Positions 8,600 to 17,443 of a stretch of 64,000 bases of DNA are shown in pieces (position 1 is the stretch's first letter; every line of letters starts with the position of its first letter). The DNA is from Spongiactinospora rosea (GTDB taxonomy: Bacteria; Actinomycetota; Actinomycetes; Streptosporangiales; Streptosporangiaceae). The translations under genes and the position numbers were made by a program. The stretch is from the NCBI RefSeq assembly GCF_003315795.1, contig NZ_QMEY01000003.1, positions 186,001 through 250,000 of the forward strand. Reading direction: 5' to 3'. The notes beneath the pieces were generated by a model. It searched no databases and had not been told where the DNA came from. It worked only from the letters and a program-made list of their open reading frames with translations.

Positions 8600-9939
8600 C
8601 GGCGACCAAGAAGGTCAGCCGCGCCAAACGGCGCGAGATCATCGCTGCCCTTGGCCGTGGGACCGTCCCGCGGCTCGGCCTCGATCTGTTCGCGGTGGGC
8701 ATGGAACGGTTCGAGAAGGGCCTGAACGAGGAACTCGCCGCCGTCACGACTGGCGGGAGCGGTTTCAAAGCCGTGCGCGGTGAGTACGGCTCGGGAAAGA
8801 CCTTCTTCGCACGCTGGCTCGCCGAGCGTGCCAAGCGCATGCGGATAGCGACCAGCGAGATTCAGATCTCCGACACCGAGACGCCGTTGTTCAAGACCGA
8901 GACGGTCTACCGCAGGCTCATAGGCGCGCTGTCCACTGCAAGCAGTCAGCACGGTGCCTTCAGAGAGGTCATCGATTCCTGGCTGCTTACGCTCGAAGAG
9001 GTCGTCCTGGCCGCCGGTGATGTGGACAAGCATGACCGGGCGGGCATGGCCGATGCGGTCGACAAGCTCATCGAGCGCAGGCTCGCCGAGGTTTCGAAGA
9101 GCGCGCCGGCCTTCGCCGCAGCTCTCCGGGGCTATCGTCGGGCGAGGCTCACAGGAGAGCACGACATCGCAGACGGATTGCTGGCCTGGGCCGGTGGTGA
9201 GCCGAATGTCGCGGCACCCATCCGCCGCTACGCAAATATCCGAGGCGACATCGACGCCACCAGCGCGCTCGACTTCCTGCGAGGTCTACTGGTCGTGCTG
9301 CGCGATTGCGGATATCCCGGCCTGCTCGTCATCCTGGACGAGATCGAGACGCTGCAGCGGATGCGCTCCGATTCACGGGAGAAGAGCCTCAACACGCTCA
9401 GACAGCTCATCGACGAAATCGACAAGGGTAGGTTCCCCGGCCTGTACCTGGTCATCACCGGAACCCCCGCCTTCTACGATGGTTCCAAGGGCGTGCAGCA
9501 GAGCACACCGCTGGCACAGCGCCTGGCCGTGGACTTCAGCGGTGATCCTCGTTTCGACGCCACCCGTGCTTCGCAGATCCGGCTCACAGGACTGGACCGG
9601 GGCAAGCTCGTCATGCTCGGCCGGGCCGTACGGGATCTTTACGCACGAGGCGCCTCAGCGGAGGCGAGGATCAGGGCGTTGGTCGACGACGCATACGTCG
9701 AGGAATTGGCACTCGCCGTGGCAGGCCGGCTCGGCGGCCAGATCGGCAGCTCACCACGGGTCTTCCTGCGCAAACTAGTCACTGAGGTGCTCTATAAGGT
9801 GGACGAACATCCGGATTTCAACCCGCGCCGGGATTACCGGCTCACCGTAAAGGACACTGAGCTGACCGACGAGGAACGCAATGCGGCACGAGGAGGACAC
9901 CGCCCCCGATCAGCCGACGACGTTGAACTCGACTTCTGA
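8596..9939 (+). CDS. brxD: BrxD-like AAA ATPase (BREX ATP-binding domain family)
   Basis: A 447-aa P-loop ATPase with Walker A GEYGSGKT (~62-69), Walker B VILDEIE (~245-251) and a sensor-like TGTP segment. The length, the opening GTVPRLGLDLFAVG pattern and the C-terminal winged-helix-like region match the DUF2791/BrxD family, found in type 2 BREX/Pgl loci next to an Lhr-like helicase, as here. The start overlaps the kinase stop (ATGA). No BrxC, PglX, PglZ or BrxA/B is encoded in the window, so this is not a canonical BREX locus. It probably couples ATP hydrolysis to the adjacent helicase. Confidence 0.85.
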   Translation: MTATKKVSRAKRREIIAALGRGTVPRLGLDLFAVGMERFEKGLNEELAAVTTGGSGFKAVRGEYGSGKTFFARWLAERAKRMRIATSEIQISDTETPLFKTETVYRRLIGALSTASSQHGAFREVIDSWLLTLEEVVLAAGDVDKHDRAGMADAVDKLIERRLAEVSKSAPAFAAALRGYRRARLTGEHDIADGLLAWAGGEPNVAAPIRRYANIRGDIDATSALDFLRGLLVVLRDCGYPGLLVILDEIETLQRMRSDSREKSLNTLRQLIDEIDKGRFPGLYLVITGTPAFYDGSKGVQQSTPLAQRLAVDFSGDPRFDATRASQIRLTGLDRGKLVMLGRAVRDLYARGASAEARIRALVDDAYVEELALAVAGRLGGQIGSSPRVFLRKLVTEVLYKVDEHPDFNPRRDYRLTVKDTELTDEERNAARGGHRPRSADDVELDF

Positions 9940-9941
9940 GC

Positions 9942-12014
9942 ATGCACCCGACGCTGGCATACCACGTCGCCAACACGCTGGGCTGGTCCCAGCTCCGCCC
10001 GCTGCAGATGGCGGCAGGCGAAGCGATCCAGCGCGGCGACGACACGCTCCTTTTGGCTCCGACCGCAGGGGGCAAGACCGAGGCTGCGGCCTTTCCCATC
10101 CTGACCATCATGGAGGATCAGCATTGGAGCGGCCTGACGGTCCTCTACATCTGTCCCATGAAGGCTCTGCTGAACAACCTGCACCCTCGGATCGAGCGCT
10201 ATGCCGCCTGGCTGGGACGCGACGTGGCGATATGGCACGGTGACATCTCTGCCTCTCGGAAGCAGACGATACTCAGAAACCCGCCTGACATCCTGCTGAC
10301 CACTCCTGAGTCCCTGGAGGCGATGCTCATCTCGACCAGGGTCGATCAGCGCCGTCTGATGCGGAACTTGCGGGTTGTGGTGGTCGACGAGGTCCACGCC
10401 TTCGCCAGAGATGATCGAGGTTGGCATCTGCTGGCGGTGCTGGAACGCCTGCACAGGCTCGCCGGTCGGCCACTCCAGCGAGTCGGCCTCTCAGCCACCG
10501 TCGGCAATCCGCGGAACCTGCTCTCGTGGTTACAAGGATCAGGAGCAGGGCGTCGCGCGCAGGTCGTCAGTCCTGATGAGAACCACTCGGCCACTCAGCC
10601 GGACCTCGAACTGGACCACGTTGGTACGGTCTCGAACGCGGCCAAGCTCATCGCGGTGCTGCACTACGGTGAGAAACGGCTGGTCTTCTGCGACTCGCGG
10701 CAGATGGTGGAGGAGCTGGGCGCCCTGCTCCGCGAATACGGGGTGACGACATTTCTTTCGCACGCCTCCCTCTCGGCGCAGGAGCGGCATCGGGCGGAAG
10801 AGGCGTTCGAACAGGCGCGTGACTGCGTCATCGTCTCCACCTCGACCCTCGAGCTCGGCATTGACATAGGTGACCTGGACCGTGTGATCCAGATCAACGC
10901 GCCATGGTCGGTCGCCTCGTTTCTGCAACGACTCGGCCGTACGGGCCGTCGCTCGAACACGCCGCGCAACTGCCTGCTGCTCGCACTCGACCATGGCGAC
11001 CTCCTCAGCGCGGCGGGACTCCTGCAACTGTGGAGTACGGGCTACGTGGAGCCGGCACAGCCGCCGCCTCGACCCCGTCACATCGTCGCTCAGCAAATCC
11101 TGGCGGTCGCTCTGCAAGACGGAAGGATCGGCGACCAGACGTGGCCGGACTGGTGGAACGGGCTCGAAGCGTTCAAAGACGCAGAGCCCATCCTCGACTT
11201 CCTTGTCTCTGCAGGCTTCCTTGAGCGGGACGGGGGCATGCTGCTCGTCGGTACCCAAGCCGAGCAGCGCTTCGGTCGTCAGCACTTCAGGGACCTGGTC
11301 GCAGTGTTCACCGCGCCCCCGGAATTCACCGTGCTGCACAGGAATACGGAGATCGGCAGGATGGACCCGAGCCTACTGACCGCGCCGGCCGTCGGGCCGC
11401 GTCTGCTCTTGCTCGCCGGCCGTACCTGGCAGGTCGACTGGGTCGACTGGAAGCGGCGCCGCTGCTTCGTGGACCCTGTCGAAGGACTTGGGGGCGAAGC
11501 CCGCTGGCCTTCTTCCGCCTTCGGCGGGGCCTCCTTTCGCCTGGCACGGGCGATGCGCGATGTGGCACTCGGCACAGATCCGCCAGTACGCCTCACGGAG
11601 CGGGCGAGAAGAGGGTTGGAGAAGGTCAGAGGGGAGTATTCGGATTTGGTTTACGCAGGTGGCACTGTCGTGGTCCGAGAGGGAGGAGACCTGCGTTGGT
11701 GGACGTGGGCCGGGCATAGGGCCAACGCGACATTGAGAGCGACGCTCGGCCCACTGTCCGATCCGGCTCAACGAACTGACGCCTTGAGCCTCCGGCTACG
11801 CAACGACCTGGACGCTCAGGCCTGGCGCAGCGCTGTGAACCGACTTCCGGTGTGCCTCCCAGAAATCGATCGAAAAGCACTGAACGGGCTGAAGTTCAGT
11901 GCCGCACTGCCTGTCGAGCTCGCGCTCGACACCTTGCAGTCTCGTATGGCAGACGTCACGTCCGCCACAGAAGTACTTGGAGAATCCGTCAAATTCTTGA
12001 TGCGAGAACACTGA
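9942..12014 (+). CDS. brxHI: BrxHI/Lhr-like superfamily 2 DEAD/H helicase
   Basis: A 690-aa SF2 helicase with motif I APTAGGKT (39-46), motif II DEVH (149-152), motif III SAT (~184-186) and motif VI RLGRTGRR (~325-332). Domain order is two RecA-like lobes (~1-360), then a winged-helix/Lhr-like C-terminal portion. It starts 2 nt after the BrxD-like gene, reproducing the brxD-brxHI pair of type 2 BREX systems. Expected role: ATP-driven translocation or unwinding of foreign or damaged DNA. It ends the seven-gene operon. A gap of 213 bp without evident genes separates it from the convergent P450. Confidence 0.9.
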   Translation: MHPTLAYHVANTLGWSQLRPLQMAAGEAIQRGDDTLLLAPTAGGKTEAAAFPILTIMEDQHWSGLTVLYICPMKALLNNLHPRIERYAAWLGRDVAIWHGDISASRKQTILRNPPDILLTTPESLEAMLISTRVDQRRLMRNLRVVVVDEVHAFARDDRGWHLLAVLERLHRLAGRPLQRVGLSATVGNPRNLLSWLQGSGAGRRAQVVSPDENHSATQPDLELDHVGTVSNAAKLIAVLHYGEKRLVFCDSRQMVEELGALLREYGVTTFLSHASLSAQERHRAEEAFEQARDCVIVSTSTLELGIDIGDLDRVIQINAPWSVASFLQRLGRTGRRSNTPRNCLLLALDHGDLLSAAGLLQLWSTGYVEPAQPPPRPRHIVAQQILAVALQDGRIGDQTWPDWWNGLEAFKDAEPILDFLVSAGFLERDGGMLLVGTQAEQRFGRQHFRDLVAVFTAPPEFTVLHRNTEIGRMDPSLLTAPAVGPRLLLLAGRTWQVDWVDWKRRRCFVDPVEGLGGEARWPSSAFGGASFRLARAMRDVALGTDPPVRLTERARRGLEKVRGEYSDLVYAGGTVVVREGGDLRWWTWAGHRANATLRATLGPLSDPAQRTDALSLRLRNDLDAQAWRSAVNRLPVCLPEIDRKALNGLKFSAALPVELALDTLQSRMADVTSATEVLGESVKFLMREH

Positions 12015-12227
12015 ATCCGTGACCGCTGTCCTGGCGAGTGGCGACATCGGTAACGGCACCAGATACCTCGATTCACCCGCACGCGGGGCAGTCGAAGCAG
12101 GTCACTACGGGCAGGGACAGACTGCGGCATGAGGAGATGCGGGAACATCGGGGAGCATGATCTTGTAGGGATCACCTTGTCTCCGAGCGATATGCACTCG
12201 CTGCTCCAGACGGTGTCCGGGGAATTC

Positions 12228-13441
12228 TCAGGACAGCAGCACGGGCAGTGCGCGCGGACCCTCGGTGATGATCGACGAGGTGTAGGTGAGGTCCTCCTCC
12301 GGTACGGCCAGACGTAGGTCGGGGAGGCGGGTGAACAGCGTGGACAGCGCGACGCGGGTCTCCAGTCTGGCCAGTGGGGCGCCGAGGCAGAAGTGGGTTC
12401 CGCGGCCGAAGGCCAGGTGGGGCGGGGGTCTCGGGTGACGTCGAACCGCTCGGCCTGCGGGCCGTATCTGGCGGGGTCGGTGCCGCCGGCGCCGAAGGCG
12501 ATCACTACCGGCTCGCCGGCGCCGACGTCCACGCCGGCGATGCGCACGTCCTGTAGTGGGTAGCGCGGCACGGTGTTGACGACGGAGTTGCGTGAGCGCA
12601 GGGTCTCCTCGACCGCAGCGTCCCAGTCGCCGCGCTCGCGTACCCGGGCGAGCTGGGACCGGTCGGCGCAGAGGGCGACGACCGCGTTGGCGATCAGGTG
12701 CATGGTGGTCTCGTGGCCTGCCACGATGACGGACCAGAGGATCCAGCGGAGTTCGTTGCCGGAGAGGCGGTCGCCGTCGGCGTCCTGCACTTTGAGCAGG
12801 CCGCCGGTGAGGTCGTCGGCGGGGTCGTGGCGGCGTCGTTCGACGTGTTCGGCCAGATATGCCAGCAGTGCCGTACCGGCCTTGGCGGCGTCGGCGGGCG
12901 CGGCGTCGTGGGAGACGAGCACCTGGGTCCAGGCGCGGATCCCGGCGCGTTCCTCCGGCGGCACGCCGAACAGCTCGCAGATCACGATGATCGGCAGCGG
13001 GCCGGTGTAGCAGCGGACCAGGTCGGCCCCGTCGCCCTCGGCGAGCAGGTCGCCCAGTAGCTCGTCGGCCAGCGCCTGGACGCGGGGCGCGAGCGCCTGG
13101 ACGCGGGCGGGGGTGAAGGCCCGGCTGACCAGGCCGCGCAGCCTGCGGTGGTCGGCCCCGTCCTTGATCAGCAGGTGCTCGCCCTCGATGACCTGGCGCA
13201 TCGGCCAGTCGGCGGGGATCCGGCCGTCGTGCAGCGCGGTGAAGTTGCGGGCGTCCTTGCTGTAGAGGACGTCGTCGCCGGCCAGGACGCCGGTGATCGC
13301 TTCATGGGTGGTGACCAACCAGGCCGGTACGCCGCCGGGGAGCTTGATCGGCGCGATCGGCCCCACCTCATCGCGGAGGCGGCGTACCGTCCGCACGGAA
13401 CGTTCGCCGGGGACGGGCAGTTGCTCGGGCGGAAGGTTCAT
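12228..13441 (-). pseudogene. cytochrome P450 with a frameshift before the haem-binding loop
   Basis: This is a CYP105/107-like P450 over its first ~340 residues: the I-helix AGHETT and the K-helix EETLRSR are present. Around 12416-12429, in a G-rich run on the plus strand, the frame is lost by one missing base. Restoring one C on the coding strand gives the expected continuation, with haem loop [10 protein letters not shown] and a normal C-terminus ending at 12228 (about 404 aa in total). Read literally, the frame runs on without a haem Cys. This is either a real inactivating mutation or a homopolymer error. The N-terminal half is clearly paralogous to the P450 at 16085-17335. Confidence 0.85.
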
Positions 13442-13685
13442 GGACGGACTCCCAGGGGCCGGCGGGACGGATGGCGGACCTTCGCACTGTGCGTGCCGAT
13501 GCGGGCGGCGGCCAAGGCCAGGACGATGTCACCCCGCGGACACCCGGCCCTCATCCGATGGCGACCACGACGGCCACTGGCTGCGCCGATCGTCGCCGGG
13601 TGAGGGTCGTCCGGCTCCGACCCCGGGCTGTCAATGCAGTCAAATGACGGATGCTCCCGTCCGAGGCCGGTCAGAGGATGCGGCC

Positions 13686-15044
13686 ATGGACCTCGCCCAG
13701 GAAATCTCCCACCGGCCTCCCGACGTCCCGGGAGGGTGGCCGCTGCTCGGCCACATCGTGCCCATCCTCCGGCGGCCCCTGGAGTTCCTGCCGTCCACGG
13801 CCGCGTACGGCGATGTCGTCAAGGTGCGTTTCGGGCGGCTTCCCATCTACGTCGTCACCCATCCGGACGCGGTGCGCGAGGTGCTCGTACCAGGGGACCT
13901 CGACTACACGCGGGGACGCATCTTCGACAAGCTGGAGCCGGCCCTCGGCAAGGGCATCGCCACGGTGTCCGGCGCCGAACACCGCAGGCAGCGCCGCCTG
14001 CTGCAGCCGGTCTTCGCCCGCGAGCGCCTGATCGGCTACGCCGCCATCATGCGGACCGCGGCCGAGCAGGTCACCGCCTCCTGGCGGGACGGCCAGGTCC
14101 TCGCCATGGACGAGGTCATGAACGACCTGGCGCTGACCGCCCTCACCCGGAGCCTGTTCTCCTTCGCCGCGCGCCCGGACACGGCGGAGGCGATCAAGGA
14201 AGGCATGCGGTCGCTCACCCACGGGCTGCTGCTGCGTACCGTGCTGCCGACGGCGTGGGAACGCCTCCCCACCCCTGGCAATCTCAGATTCCGGCGCGCG
14301 ATGGCCACCATGCACCGCGCGATCGACGATCTGATCACCGCCTACCGGGACGCCGGGCAGGACCGCGGCGACGTGCTGTCCGCCCTGCTCACGGTACGCG
14401 ACGAGGACGGCGGGGGCCTGCCCGACGAGGAGATCCACGCTCAGGTGACCACGCTGGCGCTCACCGGGATCGAGGCGCCGGGGGCGGCGCTGGGCTGGGT
14501 GCTGTACGAGATCGGCCGCGCCCCGGAGATCGCCGGGCGCGTGCGGGCGGAGATCGACGGCGTGCTCGGCGACCGGACGCCCACCTTCGACGACCTTCCC
14601 GCCCTCGGGTACCTGAACCGGGTGATCAACGAGGTGCTGCGGCTGCGCACCCCCCTGGTCTTCATGCGGCGCACACTGAGGCCGGTCCGCGTGGGCCGGA
14701 CGACCATCCCGGCGGGCTCGGAGGTCATCTACAGCCCGTACCTGCTGCACCACGACGCCCGCTGGTTCCCCGACCCGCTGCGCTTCGACCCCGATCGATG
14801 GCTGCCGGAGAACGCGGGGCGCATTCCCAAGGGGGCCTACGTGCCCTTCGCGGCCGGGGCGTACCAGTGCATCGGCAAGCTGTTCGCCACCACCGAACTC
14901 GCGATGGCGGCCGCCACGATCTTCGCGCGCTGGACGCCCCGGCCGGTCGAGGACGCCCCGGTACGCGAGATCGCCACCGCCCTCGTCCGCCCGAGTCGAC
15001 TGCCCATGACGGTCCACCTGCGGACCCGTACGGATCGGGGATAG
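13686..15044 (+). CDS. cytochrome P450, terpenoid-cluster type
   Basis: A 452-aa P450. The I-helix carries ALTGIEAPG instead of the usual AGxET, the ExxR is in EVLRLR, and the haem loop is FAAGAYQCIGK. This form is typical of class IV-like or CYP183-type P450s that oxidise sesquiterpene hydrocarbons (pentalenene oxygenase is the model I have in mind). It is followed 5 bp later by a terpene synthase, supporting a role in tailoring that terpene. The ATG at 13686 has an AGAGG site ~8 nt upstream; an in-frame ATG at 13644 lacks one. Family certain, substrate inferred. Confidence 0.88.
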   Translation: MDLAQEISHRPPDVPGGWPLLGHIVPILRRPLEFLPSTAAYGDVVKVRFGRLPIYVVTHPDAVREVLVPGDLDYTRGRIFDKLEPALGKGIATVSGAEHRRQRRLLQPVFARERLIGYAAIMRTAAEQVTASWRDGQVLAMDEVMNDLALTALTRSLFSFAARPDTAEAIKEGMRSLTHGLLLRTVLPTAWERLPTPGNLRFRRAMATMHRAIDDLITAYRDAGQDRGDVLSALLTVRDEDGGGLPDEEIHAQVTTLALTGIEAPGAALGWVLYEIGRAPEIAGRVRAEIDGVLGDRTPTFDDLPALGYLNRVINEVLRLRTPLVFMRRTLRPVRVGRTTIPAGSEVIYSPYLLHHDARWFPDPLRFDPDRWLPENAGRIPKGAYVPFAAGAYQCIGKLFATTELAMAAATIFARWTPRPVEDAPVREIATALVRPSRLPMTVHLRTRTDRG

Positions 15045-15049
15045 CCGCC

Positions 15050-16088
15050 GTGGAGACCTACGAGATCCCCGATCTGAGGCTTCCGTTCGCCACGTCCGCC
15101 CATCCTCAGGCGCAGCTCGTCCAGGAGATGACGGAGCGCTGGTGCCGCGCCCACGGCCTGCTGCGTTCTCCGGAGGTCGCGGCCAAGTTCAGGGCCCTCG
15201 GCTACGGCCGGGTCATGTCCACCCTCTGCCCGCACGCCCCCCTCGCCGGCCTGGCCCTGATCACCGACTGGAACAGCCTCTTCTTCATCACCGACGACCA
15301 GCAGAACAACGCGATCGTCACCGGCCGCACCGAACTCTACGAGGACCTCGTCGCCCGCATGCGCGCACTCGTCGCGGGCGGCGACCCGGCCGCCCACCTC
15401 GGCCATCCGCTGCCGGCGGCCCTGGGCGACCTGCTGCGCCGCACCCTGCCCGGACAGCGCCCGGCCTGGGTGTCCAGGTTCCGCCGCGACCTGGACCTGT
15501 GGCTCACGGGCCACCTGACGGAGAACGCCTACCGGGCATCGGGCACCGTTCCCGGCGTGGCGGCGTACATCGCGCTACGGCGCGACGCCAGCACCGTACT
15601 GCCCACGCTCGACCTCGTGGAGTCGGTGGAGGGCGCCACCGTGACGGACGCGCTCTACCGGACCCCGGATTATCAGACCCTGGTCACGGGCACCGCCGAC
15701 ATCATGTGCTGGATCAACGACATCCACTCACTGCACATGGAAGGCGACGACCCGATCAACCTCGTCACCGTACTGGACCATCACCACCGCCTTGGCGTGC
15801 CCGGCGCGATCGAGGCCGTGGCCGCGCGCATCGCCGCCCGCGTGCAGGACCATCTCGCCGCGGCCGAGGCGCTGCCGTCCACGATGGACCGGCTGGGGAT
15901 GACGGCGGCGGCGCAGGTCCCGGTCATGCGGTGCGTACGCGACCAGCGGTCGTGGGCGGCCGGCATGGAGAACTGGGACCGCACGGGCACGATCCGCTTC
16001 GCCGCCTCCGAGCGTCCCGGCCCCCGGCAGGACCGCCTCGTACGTGCAGGACCTGCTCGACCGACCCACCACAGGAGGCCGATCATGA
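15050..16088 (+). CDS. type I terpene synthase (probable sesquiterpene cyclase) with a C-terminal frame break
   Basis: The product is about 345 aa. The Asp-rich Mg-binding motif is DDQQN (within FFITDDQQN) and the NSE triad is NDIHSLHME, the two signatures of bacterial class I terpene cyclases. It starts at GTG 15050, just after the P450 stop. As written, the frame has no stop and runs into the next P450. Removing one C from the run at 16021-16025 restores an alternative C-terminus containing SYVQDLLDRPTT and a TGA at 16086-16088 overlapping the next ATG as ATGA. I therefore place the real end at 16088 and suspect an indel or sequencing error. Product unknown. Confidence 0.85.
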
Positions 16089-17335
16089 CCGTCGTCCCCT
16101 TCTCGCTCCCCGTGGCCGACGAGCCGCTGCCCCGCACCCACGCCCGGTTCCGCGAGGCCGGGCCGGTCGTCCCCGTACGGCTGCCGGGCGGCGTCCACGC
16201 CTGGGCCGTGACCACGTACGCGGCCGTACGTGAGGTGCTGAGCGGCGATGACAAGGTGTTCGGCAAGCACTCCTCGCACTGGGCCGCGCTGCGCGACAGC
16301 ACGGTGCCGCCGGACTGGCCGCTCCTGCCGCTGGTGCTCGGCGAGCACATGCTGGCCCGCGACGGCGCCCAGCACCGGCGGCTGCGCGGCCTGCTGTCCA
16401 AGGCGTTCACTCGCGCCCGGGTCGAGGCGCTGCGCCCCTGGATGGAGGAGATGACCGAGACCCTGCTGGACCGGGTGGTCGCCGAGAGCGACGGCGGCCG
16501 GGCGCCGGTGGACCTGGTCCCGCTGTTCACCGAGCAGGTGCCGATGGCCGTCATCTGCGAGTTGTTCGGCGTCCCCGGACCGTGGCGTGCCACGTTGCGC
16601 GGCTGGACCCGGACACTGGTGGCGCACGACGTCACCTCGGAGCAGATCCAGGCCGCCGTCCAGGAGCTCATGGCGTACCTGGGACGCCTCGCCGAGGAGA
16701 AACGGCACAAGCCGGGCGACGACCTCACCACCGCGCTGGTGCGCGCCCACGACGACCAGGACCGCCTGTCCGCCGGGGAACTGGTCGACTCCCTGTTCCT
16801 GCTGCTCATCGCGGGCCATGAGACCACCGTGCACCTGCTCGGCGACGCCGTCGTCAACCTGCTCGCCCACCCCCGGCAGCTCGGCCTCGCCCGAACCGGC
16901 GACCTGTGGCAGGACGTCATCGAGGAGACCATGCGCCTGCGCCCGCCGATCGCCGCCGCGATCTTCCGGTACGCCCTGCGGCCGGTGGAGATCGCCGGCG
17001 TGCCGATCGCGGCGGGCGACGCGGTGATGGTCTGCTACGGCGGCGCCGCCACGGACCCCGCCCGGTATGGGCCCGACGCCGGGGAGTTCGACATCACCCG
17101 CGGCAAGGTGGACCATCTGGCGTTCGGCCACGGGGTGCACACCTGCCTGGGCGCGCCCCTGGCCCGCATGGAGGCCGGCGTCGCCCTGCCCCGCCTGTTC
17201 GCCCGGCTGCCCCGCCTCAGGGCGGCCATCCCGCTCGACGAGATCCCGTACTCGCCGTCCTTCCTGACGTACGGCCCGCAGTCGATCCCGGTCCACACCG
17301 GCACACCGGCGTTCCAGCACACCCGCCGAAAATGA
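16085..17335 (+). CDS. cytochrome P450
   Basis: A 416-aa CYP105/107-like P450: I-helix AGHETT, K-helix EETMRLR, haem loop FGHGVHTCLG. The ATG at 16085 is preceded by AGGAGG at a good distance, so this is an independent translation start even though the frame is also open from the terpene synthase. It is closely related to the broken reverse P450 at 12.2-13.4 kb (shared LPGG, AW.VTT, GDD and HRRLRGL segments), indicating duplication. It probably tailors the terpene together with the P450 at 13.7-15.0 kb. Confidence 0.92.
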   Translation: MTVVPFSLPVADEPLPRTHARFREAGPVVPVRLPGGVHAWAVTTYAAVREVLSGDDKVFGKHSSHWAALRDSTVPPDWPLLPLVLGEHMLARDGAQHRRLRGLLSKAFTRARVEALRPWMEEMTETLLDRVVAESDGGRAPVDLVPLFTEQVPMAVICELFGVPGPWRATLRGWTRTLVAHDVTSEQIQAAVQELMAYLGRLAEEKRHKPGDDLTTALVRAHDDQDRLSAGELVDSLFLLLIAGHETTVHLLGDAVVNLLAHPRQLGLARTGDLWQDVIEETMRLRPPIAAAIFRYALRPVEIAGVPIAAGDAVMVCYGGAATDPARYGPDAGEFDITRGKVDHLAFGHGVHTCLGAPLARMEAGVALPRLFARLPRLRAAIPLDEIPYSPSFLTYGPQSIPVHTGTPAFQHTRRK

Positions 17336-17402
17336 CGCCTGATTCCAGACGCCGCCTGACGTACCGACCGCGGATCAGGGCAGGGAACGCATATGACCGG
17401 AG

Positions 17403-17429
17403 ACCGCCCGCCGGTGGCCGGCGGGCGGT
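17403..17429. terminator. perfect 12-bp hairpin between convergent genes
   Basis: Two perfectly complementary 12-nt arms (17403-17414 and 17418-17429) enclose a 3-nt loop. The hairpin sits between the convergent P450 and subtilase genes, 15 bp after the subtilase stop codon, with no T-tract. It probably serves both directions. Confidence 0.75.
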
Positions 17430-17443
17430 CGGTGACCGGCTGG

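Noticed and set aside
472-12014. A canonical type 2 BREX/Pgl system
   Set aside because: BrxD- and BrxHI-like genes are present, but BrxC/PglY, PglX, PglZ and PglW are not; the kinase, phosphatase and VWA genes are of TerY-P type.
13634-17335. A single 1233-aa terpene synthase-P450 fusion frame
   Set aside because: The first ~470 residues are Arg/Pro-rich shadow of the upstream P450, the P450 at 16085 has its own AGGAGG and ATG, and a one-base correction gives a normal synthase stop overlapping that ATG.
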